Assembly (NCBI GenBank): GCA_951812925.1
Contig: OX638368.1
Span: forward strand, 160,008,492 to 160,072,491
Direction of reading: 5' to 3'
Source of the DNA: Calliopum simillimum
Lineage: Eukaryota; Arthropoda; Insecta; Diptera; Lauxaniidae
DNA: 64,000 nucleotides
The translations under genes and the position numbers were made by a program. Below are positions 45,301 through 55,287 of the stretch, one piece after another. The notes under the pieces were generated by a model, which made no database searches, was not told where the DNA came from, and saw only the letters and a list, made by a program, of their open reading frames with translations. Numbering within the stretch: position 1 is the stretch's first letter; every line of letters starts with the position of its first letter.

Positions 45301-48300
45301 GAAGAGGTATCTTTATGGCATGTGTTGTGTGGGAATAGCGTTTCTGCAACGACAAGACTGGCTGTATTGCAGGCGTCAATGAGAAGCTCTTTATTCGTAC
45401 GTCCAGAAGACTCCCTCTCCATTTTCTGCTAATGCAGAAGAGGTCGATTTGGTTTTCAGTGATGTTGTCTGGAGATACCCAAGTAACTTTATGGCATGTG
45501 TTGTGTGGGAATAGCGTTCCTCCAACGACAAGACTGGCTGTATTGCAGGCGTCAATGAGAAGCTCTACATTGTCGTTTCTCGTACCCAAACCATGTCTTC
45601 CAATCAAGTGCTCAAGGTTAAGGTTTTCTGAGCATACTTTGGCATTCAAATCACCCATAACTATTATGATGTCGTTCTTGTGAGCACTATTTATCGCTGT
45701 AGCAAGCTGACTGTAGTATTCATCTTTGGTTTCTCTATCTGCCAACTCGGTAGGCGCGTATGCGGGGGTTCGAAATCTGCACCCAAATGAGCCTTTCATT
45801 TACAGGTTTACATTCCATTACTGCCTTTACTGCAGTTTTTCTTAACGAAAATCCAACTCCATCCCTGTGGATGTCATTTTGTGCTCTACCAGTGTATAGG
45901 GATTTTTCGCCATTAGGAAGTTCATATTCGCCGGCACCGTTCCATCTACACTCGCTTAATCCCAATATCTCAAGGTTAAATTTGTGGAATTTACTTACGG
46001 CTTGATGTATTGTGCCCGGATCATTAAGAGTTCGGACATCCCAAGAGCTGATGCGTGTTTGAGTTTTCGTCGAAAGGATTTTAACATGTTGACGAACCAT
46101 ATTGGTTCCGACCATAGGAGAATTATTCCTAACTATGGTGTTTCTTGCATCTCCAAATCCGATGTGCATGCTGCCGAGGCCGGTGGATTAACCACATTCT
46201 TGTGGGTACCTCTTGCAGAGTTACTTTCCATGGTTTTAATCCATGCTTCATTAGTATAATCTTCTCTGCAACGCCCCACGTAGTAAGTTATAAACTTAAG
46301 GCTGGATCAGGCAAGCGCTGCAACTATAGTGGCCAAATTCACTTTCAATTTCAGCCGCCTAATCTGGAACAGACGCTGACCTGGGAGCCGCCCACTCTAG
46401 GTCAGACGCTTCAGGATTTCAGCAAGATGCTTATTTTAAGGCGGCATCGACTCATCTTGGCAGTACCAGTCACGGGCATTGTGGTTTCTTCTTTTGAGGC
46501 TACGCCCTTCCACACCATGGCTGGTCATCCGCTATTTAGTCGCCTCTTGCGCATGCTTACCTCGGACATATTCTGACCCCTTACCCGCAGGGTATCACGT
46601 TGACATCATTTAGTTAAGTTCATTTATAGGGGAGAGTCACCGGTTGTGGAACACCTCCGGGTACGGGACAGTTAATTTTTTCAATCATGCAAAATTAACA
46701 CTGCCAATTTTTAGGCCAACACCGAAGTGAAAAGATCTATTGCATATTATAGTTTCACACCTCGACCACATTCGACTGTGAATAGTTTTTTTTTATCTGT
46801 TTCAAAGTGCTACATTTTTGATTTAGTCAATTGAAAAACGTAAGTGTCCTGCGTTAGTATTTAGTGTTTTATGTCTACTTTGTGATACGATATTGGTTTG
46901 TGCAAATATTTATGGTTAAAACATCATATTTTAGCATTGCTGAAAAAGTGTATGTTTCGGGTAGGGGACACTTTATGTTTCCGAGTCAACTGTCAAATAT
47001 CGACATTCACATAACGATAAATGAATGAAAGTTTGTATTTACTTTATTTCCTATTTTCTATTTTCATTGCATTTTTATAGATGTCATCACCATGTATCCG
47101 GGTATTTCTAATTATCATTGCATTTTTCTAAGTGTCCCATACCAGCGAAAAAGAAATATCTTAAAAATTGGCCATAACTTTTGCGAGTGATAATCATCCG
47201 TCCTTAAGTTAAATGTTGCACATGTTTTTAAACGATATATAAAACCCCGAATCGGTTTAACCTGAAACAGCTTATTTCTCAAAAACAAAACCTCTCCCAT
47301 GCCCGGTGACTCTCCACTTATGAATTCGCTGAAAAAAGAGAACAAGAAATGGCATCTGGAACTTATCTTGATGGTAATTGTTTTAATAATCCCGGTAATT
47401 AATTTTTTTTTTCTCGGGAAGTCGGGAATAGATATTTTTGTGGATTTCCTGGGAAATCGGGAATGAGAAATCCAGGGAGGGAAACCCTTATGGCATAAAC
47501 AAAAGTTTTAAAATGATATACTGAAAGCGTTTTTTAAGATTAACTTGAAATAGTTAGATCTTAGCAAAAAGTAGGTGCACTCGAACAAGAGGGCGTAACA
47601 CCCCCCGTACAAGTAAAATTTTCAAAATACAGCAGTGTAGGGTATTTTATTTGTGGCTAGGCCAAGGGTAACTTACTATTTTTTATTTTTTTATTGTATT
47701 TATTTACATTAAGATAATGCCGCAGCTAAAAGATATACCAATTGGCAAGCAAAGAAAAAATCACAAATATTACTTACTTTACGCTTAAAACATCATCATC
47801 CACCACTACTGTATCACTTTCCACATTTTTTGAAGCATTTGCGGTTGTTACGCTATTCTGTTTCAAGTATTCCAATTCAGCAGCTTTATGCTTTGCAGAT
47901 GACTGGTGACGTTCTCTTAATTGTGTTCGTGTTACAAACAAACGGACATTGCAATATTTGCACAATCCATAATCTCCTTCAACATCTGTTACCCATGTTG
48001 GGTAGTTTATACTTTTTTCGGCAACTGTATTTTCTGCTTCTACAATCACATTCTGCTTCGCTGGCATATTCTGACGTTTAATTTTAATTCTAGCCCGAAT
48101 ATGCTTTGATGCTCTTTGATGCTTCGATGCAAGCTTACTAGTGGGGCAGTAAACACGCATTTCACAGTACTTGCAATAGACATAATTTGGCTGTGTCTCA
48201 GTTCTCTTATTGATAAGCCATGGAAATCTACTTTTCCACATAGCTAACTTAGTTTGTATGGAACGCGCTCGCCACACAGCAGATGGTCTTGATTTAACTG

Positions 48301-50827
48301 GTGTCGGTGTCGGTTTCGTTGCCGGTGCCGGTGCTACTTCTGGTTTCGGTGGTGTTTTCTTTCTGAAAATAGTAAAAAATACTTAAACTTTTACAAATCA
48401 TATCCAAAATATACAAAATAGCACTGACAATTTATCAGTTGATTTCAATTGAGCGGCGGCTTCTATGTGTCGCTTAGATTTTTCATGTTTCGAACGACTT
48501 GCACTTGCAGTTATACGTATGCGACAATATTTACAGAAAACAAATTGTGGATTATTTTTTGTATAAACAAGCCAAGGATAGTAAGTTATTCGTTTGTTCT
48601 GTTGAGAATGTCTAGTAAAAATTGAAAAAATAAAAAAAATATGAATTTAAACATATTAAAATGTATTTTCTACTCACTCAAAGTGCGACAGGTTTTTAGG
48701 TAACTTGCTCAAGAATTTTTTTTCCGCTTCTTTATGCAAAATTGTTGAAGCGTGTTTTTTTCGATCTAAAGTCATCTTTAACGCTTTCTTGCAATAAGTA
48801 CACCAATAATAAGAAGGATTCTTATATTTCTTACACCATGAGAACCTTTTAATCCATTGTTCAGAACCTTTTGGTATGCGTAAAGCTCTGCAAATAATTT
48901 TAAATTTCATCAAATGAAATGAAAGAGGTGTTTTTCTTTATAAGGTAATATACCTATAATCAACATTATTATCCTCCTCCTCTTCTTCTTCTTCTTCTTC
49001 TTCTTCTTCATCATTTTTATCGTCTTCATCGCCTTCGTCATTATCATCTGCGTCATTTTCTTCATTAGCTGTGTCAGATTCAGTTTCTTTTTCAGCTCCA
49101 TCATTTTCATCTTCATTTTCTTCCACCTGTTCCTCTTCATCTTCTGCCTCTTCCTCAGACTCTTCGTCTTCACCTCTATCGCTTGTGTTGCCTTTTTTGA
49201 CTGCTGACACATTTCGTTTATACGCTTTATATGCATTTTTGTGAGCCATTCCAGTTTCATGCGTTAAACGCTTCTTGATATGCATGGCATGGTAGAGTCG
49301 TTTTTTACAATATTTACAATAAGCATACAATGGTTCTTCAGGATCTTCAATTAACCACGGATGTCGTTTGGCATACATCTTCCATCCACGTGTTTTGACT
49401 TCATGTTCTTGCTTGACTTTTGGGCACAAAGCTCTGAAAAGATTATATTTTATAACTAACCTTTCAGTTAAAATTGCACACTTACTTTTTTTCTGCGTCG
49501 ATATGCATTTTTGATGTTAAATGTCTTCCAAAGTTTCCTAAGACCATTTTTACATTGCATATCTTACACTGACATTTTTTTGGTGATCTTTGATGCCACC
49601 GGATCCACGGGCTTTTTAAATATTGACCACTTGTGTATGAAATGAAATAAGAAATTTAATATTATATGGAAAATATATTTGTAAATAATTTCATTTGCAT
49701 TTTAGTGATCTTTTGGTGATTGTTGGGCTCTAGGGCGGAAATTAAAAATGACTGGTTTTTATTTTATTAAACAAATTAAAAAAATTTTTTTTTTTGTAAA
49801 TTTCGACCTGGAGCCCAACATTCAAAACCAAATATTTTTGTTAATATTTACATTATATTTCTTCTGCGTTTCGAACGTTCTGTGGTTTTTTCTGTATCTT
49901 CTTGAGCATCGCTTTCTTTGCTTGAATGATCTGATCCTTCTTGATTTTCATTAACATCACTTTCAGTTTCCTCATTGGCCTGATCCTCCGGTTCATCTGC
50001 AGTACTTTTCTTTCTGGTGAAGGACTCCCTGTTTGAGTGTTGCCAAAAAGCTGTTCGGTGTTTATTTCCCTCCTCATGCCGCAAACGCTGGTAAGAATAT
50101 TCCACCGTTAAACGCAACTTGCAATATTTGCAGTAACCAAAATTAGAATCATCTTTATCGCGTTCCAACCATGGATGCGATTCAAGCCAACGACGCCACA
50201 TAAAATTTGAAAGGGGTTCAGTTTGAGACATGCGTTTGAATTTAATAGCTGATATATCACTATCTGTGCCAAATTCTTGCTTTATGCTCACGGTATTAGA
50301 TCTAAAAAATAGGATAAGGCATTCTCGGCCAAAACAAATACATTTTGCATAAAAATTACCCGAAATTAGCGCTCTCCTCATTTTCCTTAAATGCCAAATA
50401 ATTGTCTTTATTCTCCAGATGATTACGAGCTTGATCATGACCTTTCGGTGAGCTCGCGGTGGACCTCAAGTTCAGCTTAATGTTGCAGTATAAGCAATAG
50501 CCGAACGTATCATCTTCATCCTCATGCAACAGCCATGGGTATTGTGTCATCCATGCCTGCCATTGCTCCTTCGATGGCCATTGTTCATTAGAAGCAGTTT
50601 CTTCAGAATCCTGCGTTTCGCAGACTTGAACTGGATCCAACAAATTCATAGGATCCGGTTCTGTAGTCGCTGGATCATTAAAAGCAGCATCGTCCGTTTC
50701 CGTTGAGACTGGTTCTTCCTTCACCGTCATCACTGGCATAGATACAAATTCAGTATCCAAAGCAGTATCCCTAAATTAGCGTAAGACACGATGTAAAGAA
50801 AAAAATAGAAAATAAAAACACTCACAT
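37982..50827 (-). CDS. Su(var)3-7: Su(var)3-7, heterochromatin zinc-finger/BESS protein (nine exons)
   Basis: In Drosophila this nuclear protein binds pericentric heterochromatin, partners HP1/Su(var)205, and modifies position-effect variegation. The model joins 50827-50826, 50770-50360, 50301-49852, 49629-49486, 49433-48954, 48887-48678, 48611-48429, 48362-47778 and 39305-37982: 3789 nt, 1262 residues, very near the fly protein (about 1250). Each of exons 2-7 carries one widely spaced zinc finger, usually preceded by a W/YPWL motif; exon 8 carries two. Exon 9 has a basic stretch, a BESS motif and a Gln-rich tail. All eight introns are phase 2 and every junction keeps the frame. Introns 1, 2 and 4-7 are 52-66 nt, intron 3 is 222 nt, and intron 8 is 8472 nt of transposons. 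The frame is intact, so the gene is probably functional. Confidence 0.88.
39448..41031. mobile_element. hAT-like foldback element in Su(var)3-7 intron 8
   Basis: Ends TAGAGCGCCCA and its complement. Flanks ATATACGA (39440-39447) and ATATACGC (41032-41039) match at 7 of 8 positions. TAGNG ends and 8-bp duplications are hAT hallmarks. Arms of about 500 bp share CCAGCCGGTTTTCGATCAAA and TTTCGGTACAAAAACTTCAA (or complement). No transposase. Confidence 0.7.
41040..42083. other. Intronic, no gene seen
   Basis: Part of Su(var)3-7 intron 8. 41759-41810 (ACCACATTACCCGCATAGTC) resembles 5990-6045 (GGTCCATATTACCCACGTAG), a dispersed repeat. Confidence 0.35.
42084..43189. mobile_element. Tc1-like non-autonomous element
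   Basis: Ends CTGTTGCTCACAAAAGTATT and the complement of CAGTTGCTCACAAAAGTATT, with TA on both sides (42082-42083 and 43190-43191). Arms of about 120 bp continue through AATTACGAATTAATTTTTTT. It contains a second element at 42810-43066. Confidence 0.75.
42810..43066. mobile_element. Small MITE nested in the Tc1-like element
   Basis: GGAGCCGGCAATACTAAAAG at the left is mirrored by CTTTTTGTATTGCCGGCTCC at the right, with one difference in 20. GATCAAAATCCGCGATGACGG near 42892 is a partial internal copy. Confidence 0.65.
43192..46600 (-). mobile_element. RTE-clade LINE, nearly full length, broken
   Basis: Minus-strand pieces in order: AP endonuclease (46169-45293; SSWDVRTLNDPGT, LGLSECRWNGAGE, DGVGFSLRK, MGDLNAKV), linker (45145-44716), RT (44631-44176; NNKAAGIDQISAELLK, NYRGITLLSAPSK, QAGFRPNRSCVDQI) and C-terminal RT (43883-43401; FTYLGSIIS, LLYGCETW). 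The 5' UTR (46600-46300) carries GCATGCGCAAGAGGCGACTA. The tail near 43192 is ATGTATGTAT. There are several frameshifts and stops, plus an internal duplication at 45242-45575. Confidence 0.8.
45242..45575 (-). repeat. Imperfect tandem duplication in the RTE endonuclease region
   Basis: CTTTATTCGTATGTCCAGAA through TCAATGAGAAGCTC (45256-45390) recurs at 45391-45573, with about 50 extra bases in the second copy (CGATTTGGTTTTCAGTGATG and on). One unit has suffered a deletion. Confidence 0.75.
46629..47317. mobile_element. MITE with GGGGAGAGTCACCGG ends
   Basis: GGGGAGAGTCACCGG (46629) and CCGGTGACTCTCCAC (to 47317) are inverted, with one mismatch. The interior repeats GGGTACGGGACA/GGTAGGGGACA motifs. 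It abuts the 5' end of the RTE element in intron 8. Confidence 0.6.
47778..48362 (-). CDS. Su(var)3-7: Su(var)3-7 exon 8: two zinc fingers
   Basis: Begins with a Pro/Ala/Thr-rich linker (PEVAPAPATKPTPTP), then finger 7 (SRFPWLINK...YCKYCEMRVYC...KHQRASKH) and finger 8 (INYPTWVTD...LCKYCNVRLF...RHQSSAKH). Donor AA|GTAAGT, phase 2. Confidence 0.88.
48429..48611 (-). CDS. Su(var)3-7: Su(var)3-7 exon 7: zinc finger 6
   Basis: RITYYPWLVYTKNNPQFVFC, KYCRIRITASASRSKH, then KRH. The acceptor is TTTACTAG. The donor AATT|GTCAGT is weak but is the only one giving phase 2, which exon 8 needs. Confidence 0.8.
48678..48887 (-). CDS. Su(var)3-7: Su(var)3-7 exon 6: zinc finger 5
   Basis: EQWIKRFSWCKKYKNPSYYW then CTYCKKALKM...KKHASTILH. 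Acceptor TTTGCAG, donor TTTGA|GTGAGT. The leading motif is FSWC rather than YPWL. Confidence 0.85.
48954..49433 (-). CDS. Su(var)3-7: Su(var)3-7 exon 5: zinc finger 4 and acidic tract
   Basis: KRHPWLIEDPEEPLYAYCKY and C...HETGMAH form the finger. After it comes a run of about 100 mostly Glu/Asp/Asn residues, ending in a poly-Glu microsatellite (TTC/CTC repeats at 48970-49011, plus strand). Acceptor TTTTCAG, donor ATAG|GTATAT. Confidence 0.88.
49486..49629 (-). CDS. Su(var)3-7: Su(var)3-7 exon 4: zinc finger 3
   Basis: A 144-nt exon lying between stops, so it does not show as a long frame. SPWIRWHQRSPKKCQCKICN then GNFGRHLTSKMH gives a C-x2-C...H-x5-H finger. Acceptor ACACAAG, donor AAA|GTAAGT; both junctions phase 2. 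Confidence 0.8.
49852..50301 (-). CDS. Su(var)3-7: Su(var)3-7 exon 3: zinc finger 2
   Basis: WRRWLESHPWLERDKDD then YCKYCKLRLTVEYSYQRLRH...NKH, followed by a Glu/Asp/Ser-rich linker and KRRRN. Acceptor TTTTTTAG, donor TAAT|GTAAAT. TAA lies in frame just past the donor. Confidence 0.85.
50360..50770 (-). CDS. Su(var)3-7: Su(var)3-7 exon 2: N-terminus and zinc finger 1
   Basis: The first base G completes the start codon opened in exon 1, giving MDTALDTEFVSMPVMT. An acidic N-terminus follows, then QWQAWMTQYPWLLHEDEDD and YCLYCNIKLNLRS...RNH. Donor TCGG|GTAATT, phase 2. Confidence 0.85.
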
Positions 50828-50850
50828 AGTTATGAAATCTGCAACTAGCT
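50826..50850 (-). CDS. Su(var)3-7: Su(var)3-7 exon 1 end: split start codon
   Basis: TTTCATAACTAT is followed by the donor GTGAGT (50825-50820). Joined to exon 2 it creates ATG from AT (50827-50826) and G (50770). The 5' UTR start is unknown. If this junction is wrong, translation would start at the internal ATG about ten codons on. Confidence 0.55.
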
Positions 50851-50859
50851 GCTAATTAT

Positions 50860-52221
50860 GCTACAAATTCACATAAATTTGTTTTTAACTGCGTGCAAAA
50901 TGTATTATAGAGATACAAAAAGTAAATAATTTTAACTATTTCCTAATGCTACTTTTCACAATTTGCAAGCTTTGCCTTTTCTACATGTTGAAAGCAACTG
51001 CAATAATTTAACAAAATGCCGCGGATTCTTAAATGTTTTGTAACAACCAGCTTTCGTCAATGAATCAAAATTCAACCCAGTAGAAAAGATATAAAACAAA
51101 GAGACACAAAGAAGCACTGGAGCAATTTTTTGGAGTTTGTATTGTTTGTTCGGCAAAAAACGACCTTCGTTCGGCAAAAACGAAGGCAAAAAGAGAAAAT
51201 TTATCATCAAAAAAAAGAACACTCCACATATGTCAGCGAGAAATTTGATTATTGGTGACTAAATCCTCTGATAACCTTGTGAGAAAATTGGTCATTCGTC
51301 AAATAAAGCTATAATTAGTTAGAATTCATTGAAAACATTTTTTTGCAATTCAATAGCTTTTAAAACTATTAATTCGTTATCAAGTTAAATTTTTTAAGGC
51401 GTTGGCAAAAACTTTTTTTAAATATGCGAAATTGTTAGAAAAAAGGAAAATTTTTTTATGCATAATTCTAAACGAATATTTTCCAATACCTTTTTTTACT
51501 GTAAGGTAAATAGTTGTTATTAAAATTGAAATAAGATGATTTTGTCATACATTTTTTGATTTAAGAAATTCACTTATTTCGAAGAAGTGCTTTTGTCAAA
51601 CTATTTATTGCCATTTAACCTGTATCTTATCTTGACTTGAGATGTTTTGTGAAGAAAAAACCATTTTCTTATGTCGACTTAAGTTGTTTTGTAAAAAAGT
51701 TTTTTGTTGTTGCAAATGCTTGTAAAAAATCGATTTTTGGAACCCAAAAAAAAAATGAAATTTTTAAACGCCAAAAATTTTGTAAAAACATAATACTTTC
51801 CTGTATGTACTTTTCATGTTTTTAGATACAAAACATGTATATCCTTCAGATATGTACTTTGATAGCTTTAGCCACAAAACATATCTTCAAGAAGCATTTT
51901 ATATCTTTCAGATACTATTTAACACTTTGAGTTACATTTTATACCTTTCAGATACTTCAATATCTTTAAATACTTTTTTTTTTCTTCAAAAGTACTTTTT
52001 ATATTCCTTGAAAAAGGTCGCTAGATAAGGCATTCTAGAATCGGGATAGATAAAAATAATTTCAAAGGATCGTGACAAATAAAGACGTTTAATTTTGGCC
52101 CTATGCTCCTTCTAGAATTAACAGAAGAGTACAAAACTCTTCGTATGTTTTAGATACGAAATATATCTTTCAGATACTTTTAATATTTTAGAGACACTTT
52201 TTATTTTTTCCTGATACTTAA
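50860..52221. other. Gene-free region upstream of Su(var)3-7
   Basis: It should hold the Su(var)3-7 promoter, but no clear TATA or initiator could be singled out in AT-rich DNA. 51820-52220 is an array of ATATCTTTCAGATACTTTTT-like words. Confidence 0.4.
51820..52220. repeat. TATCTTTCAGATAC array, left block
   Basis: About ten diverged words such as TATCTTTCAGATACTTTT at 20-45 bp spacing. TATC and GATA make each word a short hairpin. A sister array lies at 53150-53960 on the other side of the Helitron-like element. Confidence 0.65.
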
Positions 52222-53104
52222 TCTATATATATAAAAATTATCACTCAGAAACCATTCGTCCAATTGAGCTGAAAATTTGGAAATGAGTATATATTAGGTA
52301 TGGAAATGTTTTTATGCTATACACGAAGTTTTCCGAAGACCACCCGAAGGCTTAATAGTCAAAACGAAGAATATCTAGGTACACTAGAGGGAAAATATCT
52401 ATGGCAAGCTTTCAACAAGTTTTAATTGATAGTTTTTTGGAATACCCAAAGTTTGCCGAAGGTCACCCGACGGCTTCATAGTCAAAACGAAGAATATCTA
52501 GATATACGAGAGGGAAAAAATCTATGGCGGACTGTCAACAAGCTTTAAGTGATAGTTTTTTGTGACACCCGAAGGTGTTCGAAGGTCACCCGAAGGCTTC
52601 ATAGTCAAAACGATGAATATCGGTATACGAGAGGGAAAAAATCTATGGTGAACCATCAATAAACTTCAATTGATAGTTTTTTGGAACACCCGATGGTTCC
52701 CGAAGGTCACCCGAAGGCTTCATAATCAAAACGAAGAATATCTTGGTACACGAGAGGGAAAAAATCTACGGTGAATTATCAACAAACTTTAACTGATAGT
52801 TTTTTGGAATACCCGATGCTTCCCGAAGGTCACCCGAAGGCTTCATAGTCAAAACGAAGAATATCTATATGTACTACAGGAAAAACATCTAAGGCAAACT
52901 ATCAACAAGCCTTAATTGAAGGTTTCCTGGGACACTCCAGCTATGCCATTGCCAATTTTTAAGATGGTTTGAAATGAAATTAACTTTCTCAAAATACCTA
53001 AATTTTTATTGGTGACGTGGCAGTGGCGTAAATCAAAATTTTTTCTAAGCTATTGGGAAAAAAACAAAACAAACATGCCTAGCGAAGCGGGCAAAGAAGG
53101 CTAG
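52222..53104 (+). mobile_element. Helitron-like element with tandem units
   Basis: Starts A|TCTATATATATAAAAATTAT and ends CTAG|T; TGCCTAGCGAAGCGGGCA, 8 bp before the CTAG, can form a hairpin. No inverted ends and no duplication, with insertion between A and T, as Helitrons do. No Rep/helicase is encoded. Confidence 0.6.
52330..52930. repeat. Five tandem units of about 120 bp
   Basis: Each unit has GAAGGTCACCCGAAGGCTTC, ATAGTCAAAACGAAGAATAT, GAGAGGGAAAAAATCTA and TGATAGTTTTTTGGAA. It is internal to the Helitron-like element. Confidence 0.8.
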
Positions 53105-53149
53105 TTATATATATCTTTGAGCGAATTTTATTTCGTTAAAATATTTTTG

Positions 53150-53960
53150 CAACTTCCCTACACATTTCATGTCTTAATTTGTATCTTTTGGATACTTTTC
53201 ATATCTTTAAGATACATTTAATATCTTTTAGATACATTTTATATCTTTCAGATACATTTTTTGTCTCCCAGGCAAAATAAAAACGTGCTGATAATAATAC
53301 TACCTTACTAAACCTTTTATATAAACTTTTGGATACTTTTTGTAATCCGCGGATATTTAAATACTCTGAAGACGTATTTAACTGCCATACCTAAATTGGA
53401 GCGTCAGGCGTTGCGTTATTTAACGTTACACAAAAGCGTCAAGCGCCATACCGAAATAAAGGGCGTTGCATTGAAGTCATTTATTTGTCAAAATCATATT
53501 GTTGTTTCTTTTTATACCTTTCTGCAGCTAACTTCACTAAATAACGCTTTGTCAAAATTGGAAATTCGAATAGCTCAGCGTTGAGCGTTGGCAATTTCGG
53601 TATGCGCCATACAAATTGTATGTACATGAGAAATTTTTGATAGTAAAATAACGCTGACGCTCCAATTTAGGTATGGCAGTGAGTCTATCTTTGAGATATA
53701 TTTTATATCTTTCAGATACATTTTCGATCTCCCAGGCAAAATAAAAACGATCTGATAATAATACTACCCTACCAAACCTTTTACTTATATAAACTTTGGG
53801 ACAACCGCAGATATTTTTTTACTTTGATGAAGACGTTTTAAGTAAATCTTTCAGATACTTTTTTTTCGATAAAGTTTTTAGTATTTTTCAGCTACACTTC
53901 TATAACTTTCAGAAAATTTTTCATATAGCTTTAAGATACTCGCAATATTTATAATTTTAT
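53150..53960. repeat. TATCTTTCAGATAC array, right block
   Basis: Continues the array at 51820-52220. A longer duplicated segment (CAGATACATTTT...CTCCCAGGCAAAATAAAAACG) occurs near 53235 and 53715. Between them, 53380-53690 has inverted ends (TGCCATACCTAAATTGGAGC and complement). Confidence 0.65.
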
Positions 53961-55287
53961 ATTTGCAATAAAAATTAGAATTACTCGATAAAAAAAGAGA
54001 AGAACCCTAGCAACGCAGCGCGAAGTAAATTAACTGATTAATTATTTACCCTTGTCAGAGCGAAATGAAAATTTTTCGCATTCGTGATAAGGGGCTGTCC
54101 TTAAAAGATAAAGATCTTTTGAAAAATTTACATTTTAGAATATTCTTTAGTCTGGCAACCTTATTTATTTTAATTTTAATAATATTTTTATATGTATTTA
54201 ATAACATATGTTAATTTTAATATTTATTTTAATTTTAGTAACGAATAAAAAAATATATTTATGATTTTTAATCATAGTTGGCTGGAAAATAATTAAGTAG
54301 GCAGAAAAAGTTTTTCGAAGCAAAATTAAACAGTTAAAGGGATAAAAAATATATATTTTGTTGTATTATTTTATTCTAATAGAAAAAAAGTTCTTTTTTG
54401 ACAGCTAGTATATAAAAATTAGTATATAACAATTTTGACGTTTTGAACAAACTGCTTTTATAAATTATAAGTTATTAAATTATTACCCAGCAAATCCTGT
54501 AACTGTTACCAACCTTATTATATAATAGTTACAAATCTCGTATTATACCAGTTACATTTCTTCTAGCATCGGGAAAAAAATAACCACTTTACCCTATCCG
54601 TGTGAAAATAGATGTGACTGTGCATCCCTGTCTTATCAATGAGATTTCATCATAAGAAAAATTATGAAAAAACTATGGTTGTCCCTTTCATATTTAATTT
54701 TATATTTTTCTTTCCACTGTCATTCCGAAAAGTCAAAACAAAATTGAATTAATATAAAATATTTGGAAAAAGTATTGCTAATTGACATCTTTTATTTTTA
54801 AATTGAAATTATGATATAATGTTAAGTTATTTATATTGTAAGAATAATAAAAATTTACGTTATTTTTAAAGCTGATAATGATAAAAATACACAATTTCTT
54901 ACATCCATTTGGATGTCCTCTTTCGACAATTCAGGAAAAATATCTGCGAAAACAAGAGATACGTATTACATACTGAAAAAGATATTTTGTAAAGAAAGCT
55001 TACCAAAAAAAATATTGCCGGACTTCAGACTCCGTTCGCCCATCTAAATTGTACAATTTGCGGCAGTCATCGGAGATGGTATTTTTAAAAACGCTGCTGA
55101 TATTTCCATTTCCTCTTTTGATTCAAAATAGTGTATTAACTAAATGGAAATAAATAAATAAATATAATTAAATTATAAAGCATATGAATATTGGTCTTAT
55201 ACTTACCAATGGCAATCAGCAAATTTTCGAATTGAAAAATTCAAATTCAATTTTTTTTTTTGACATTTCTGTGCTCTAAATTTTAAA
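53961..55287. other. Gene-free spacer
   Basis: AT-rich; no coding region, no paired repeats recognised. Confidence 0.4.

Noticed and set aside
45223..46576. Plus-strand frames of 69-143 codons
   Set aside because: Antisense of the RTE LINE endonuclease and 5' UTR.
47830..48109. Plus-strand frames opposite Su(var)3-7 exon 8
   Set aside because: Antisense shadows of a well-supported coding exon.
48910..49260. Lys/Met-rich frame of 116 codons on the minus strand
   Set aside because: Shifted frame through the acidic tract of Su(var)3-7 exon 5.
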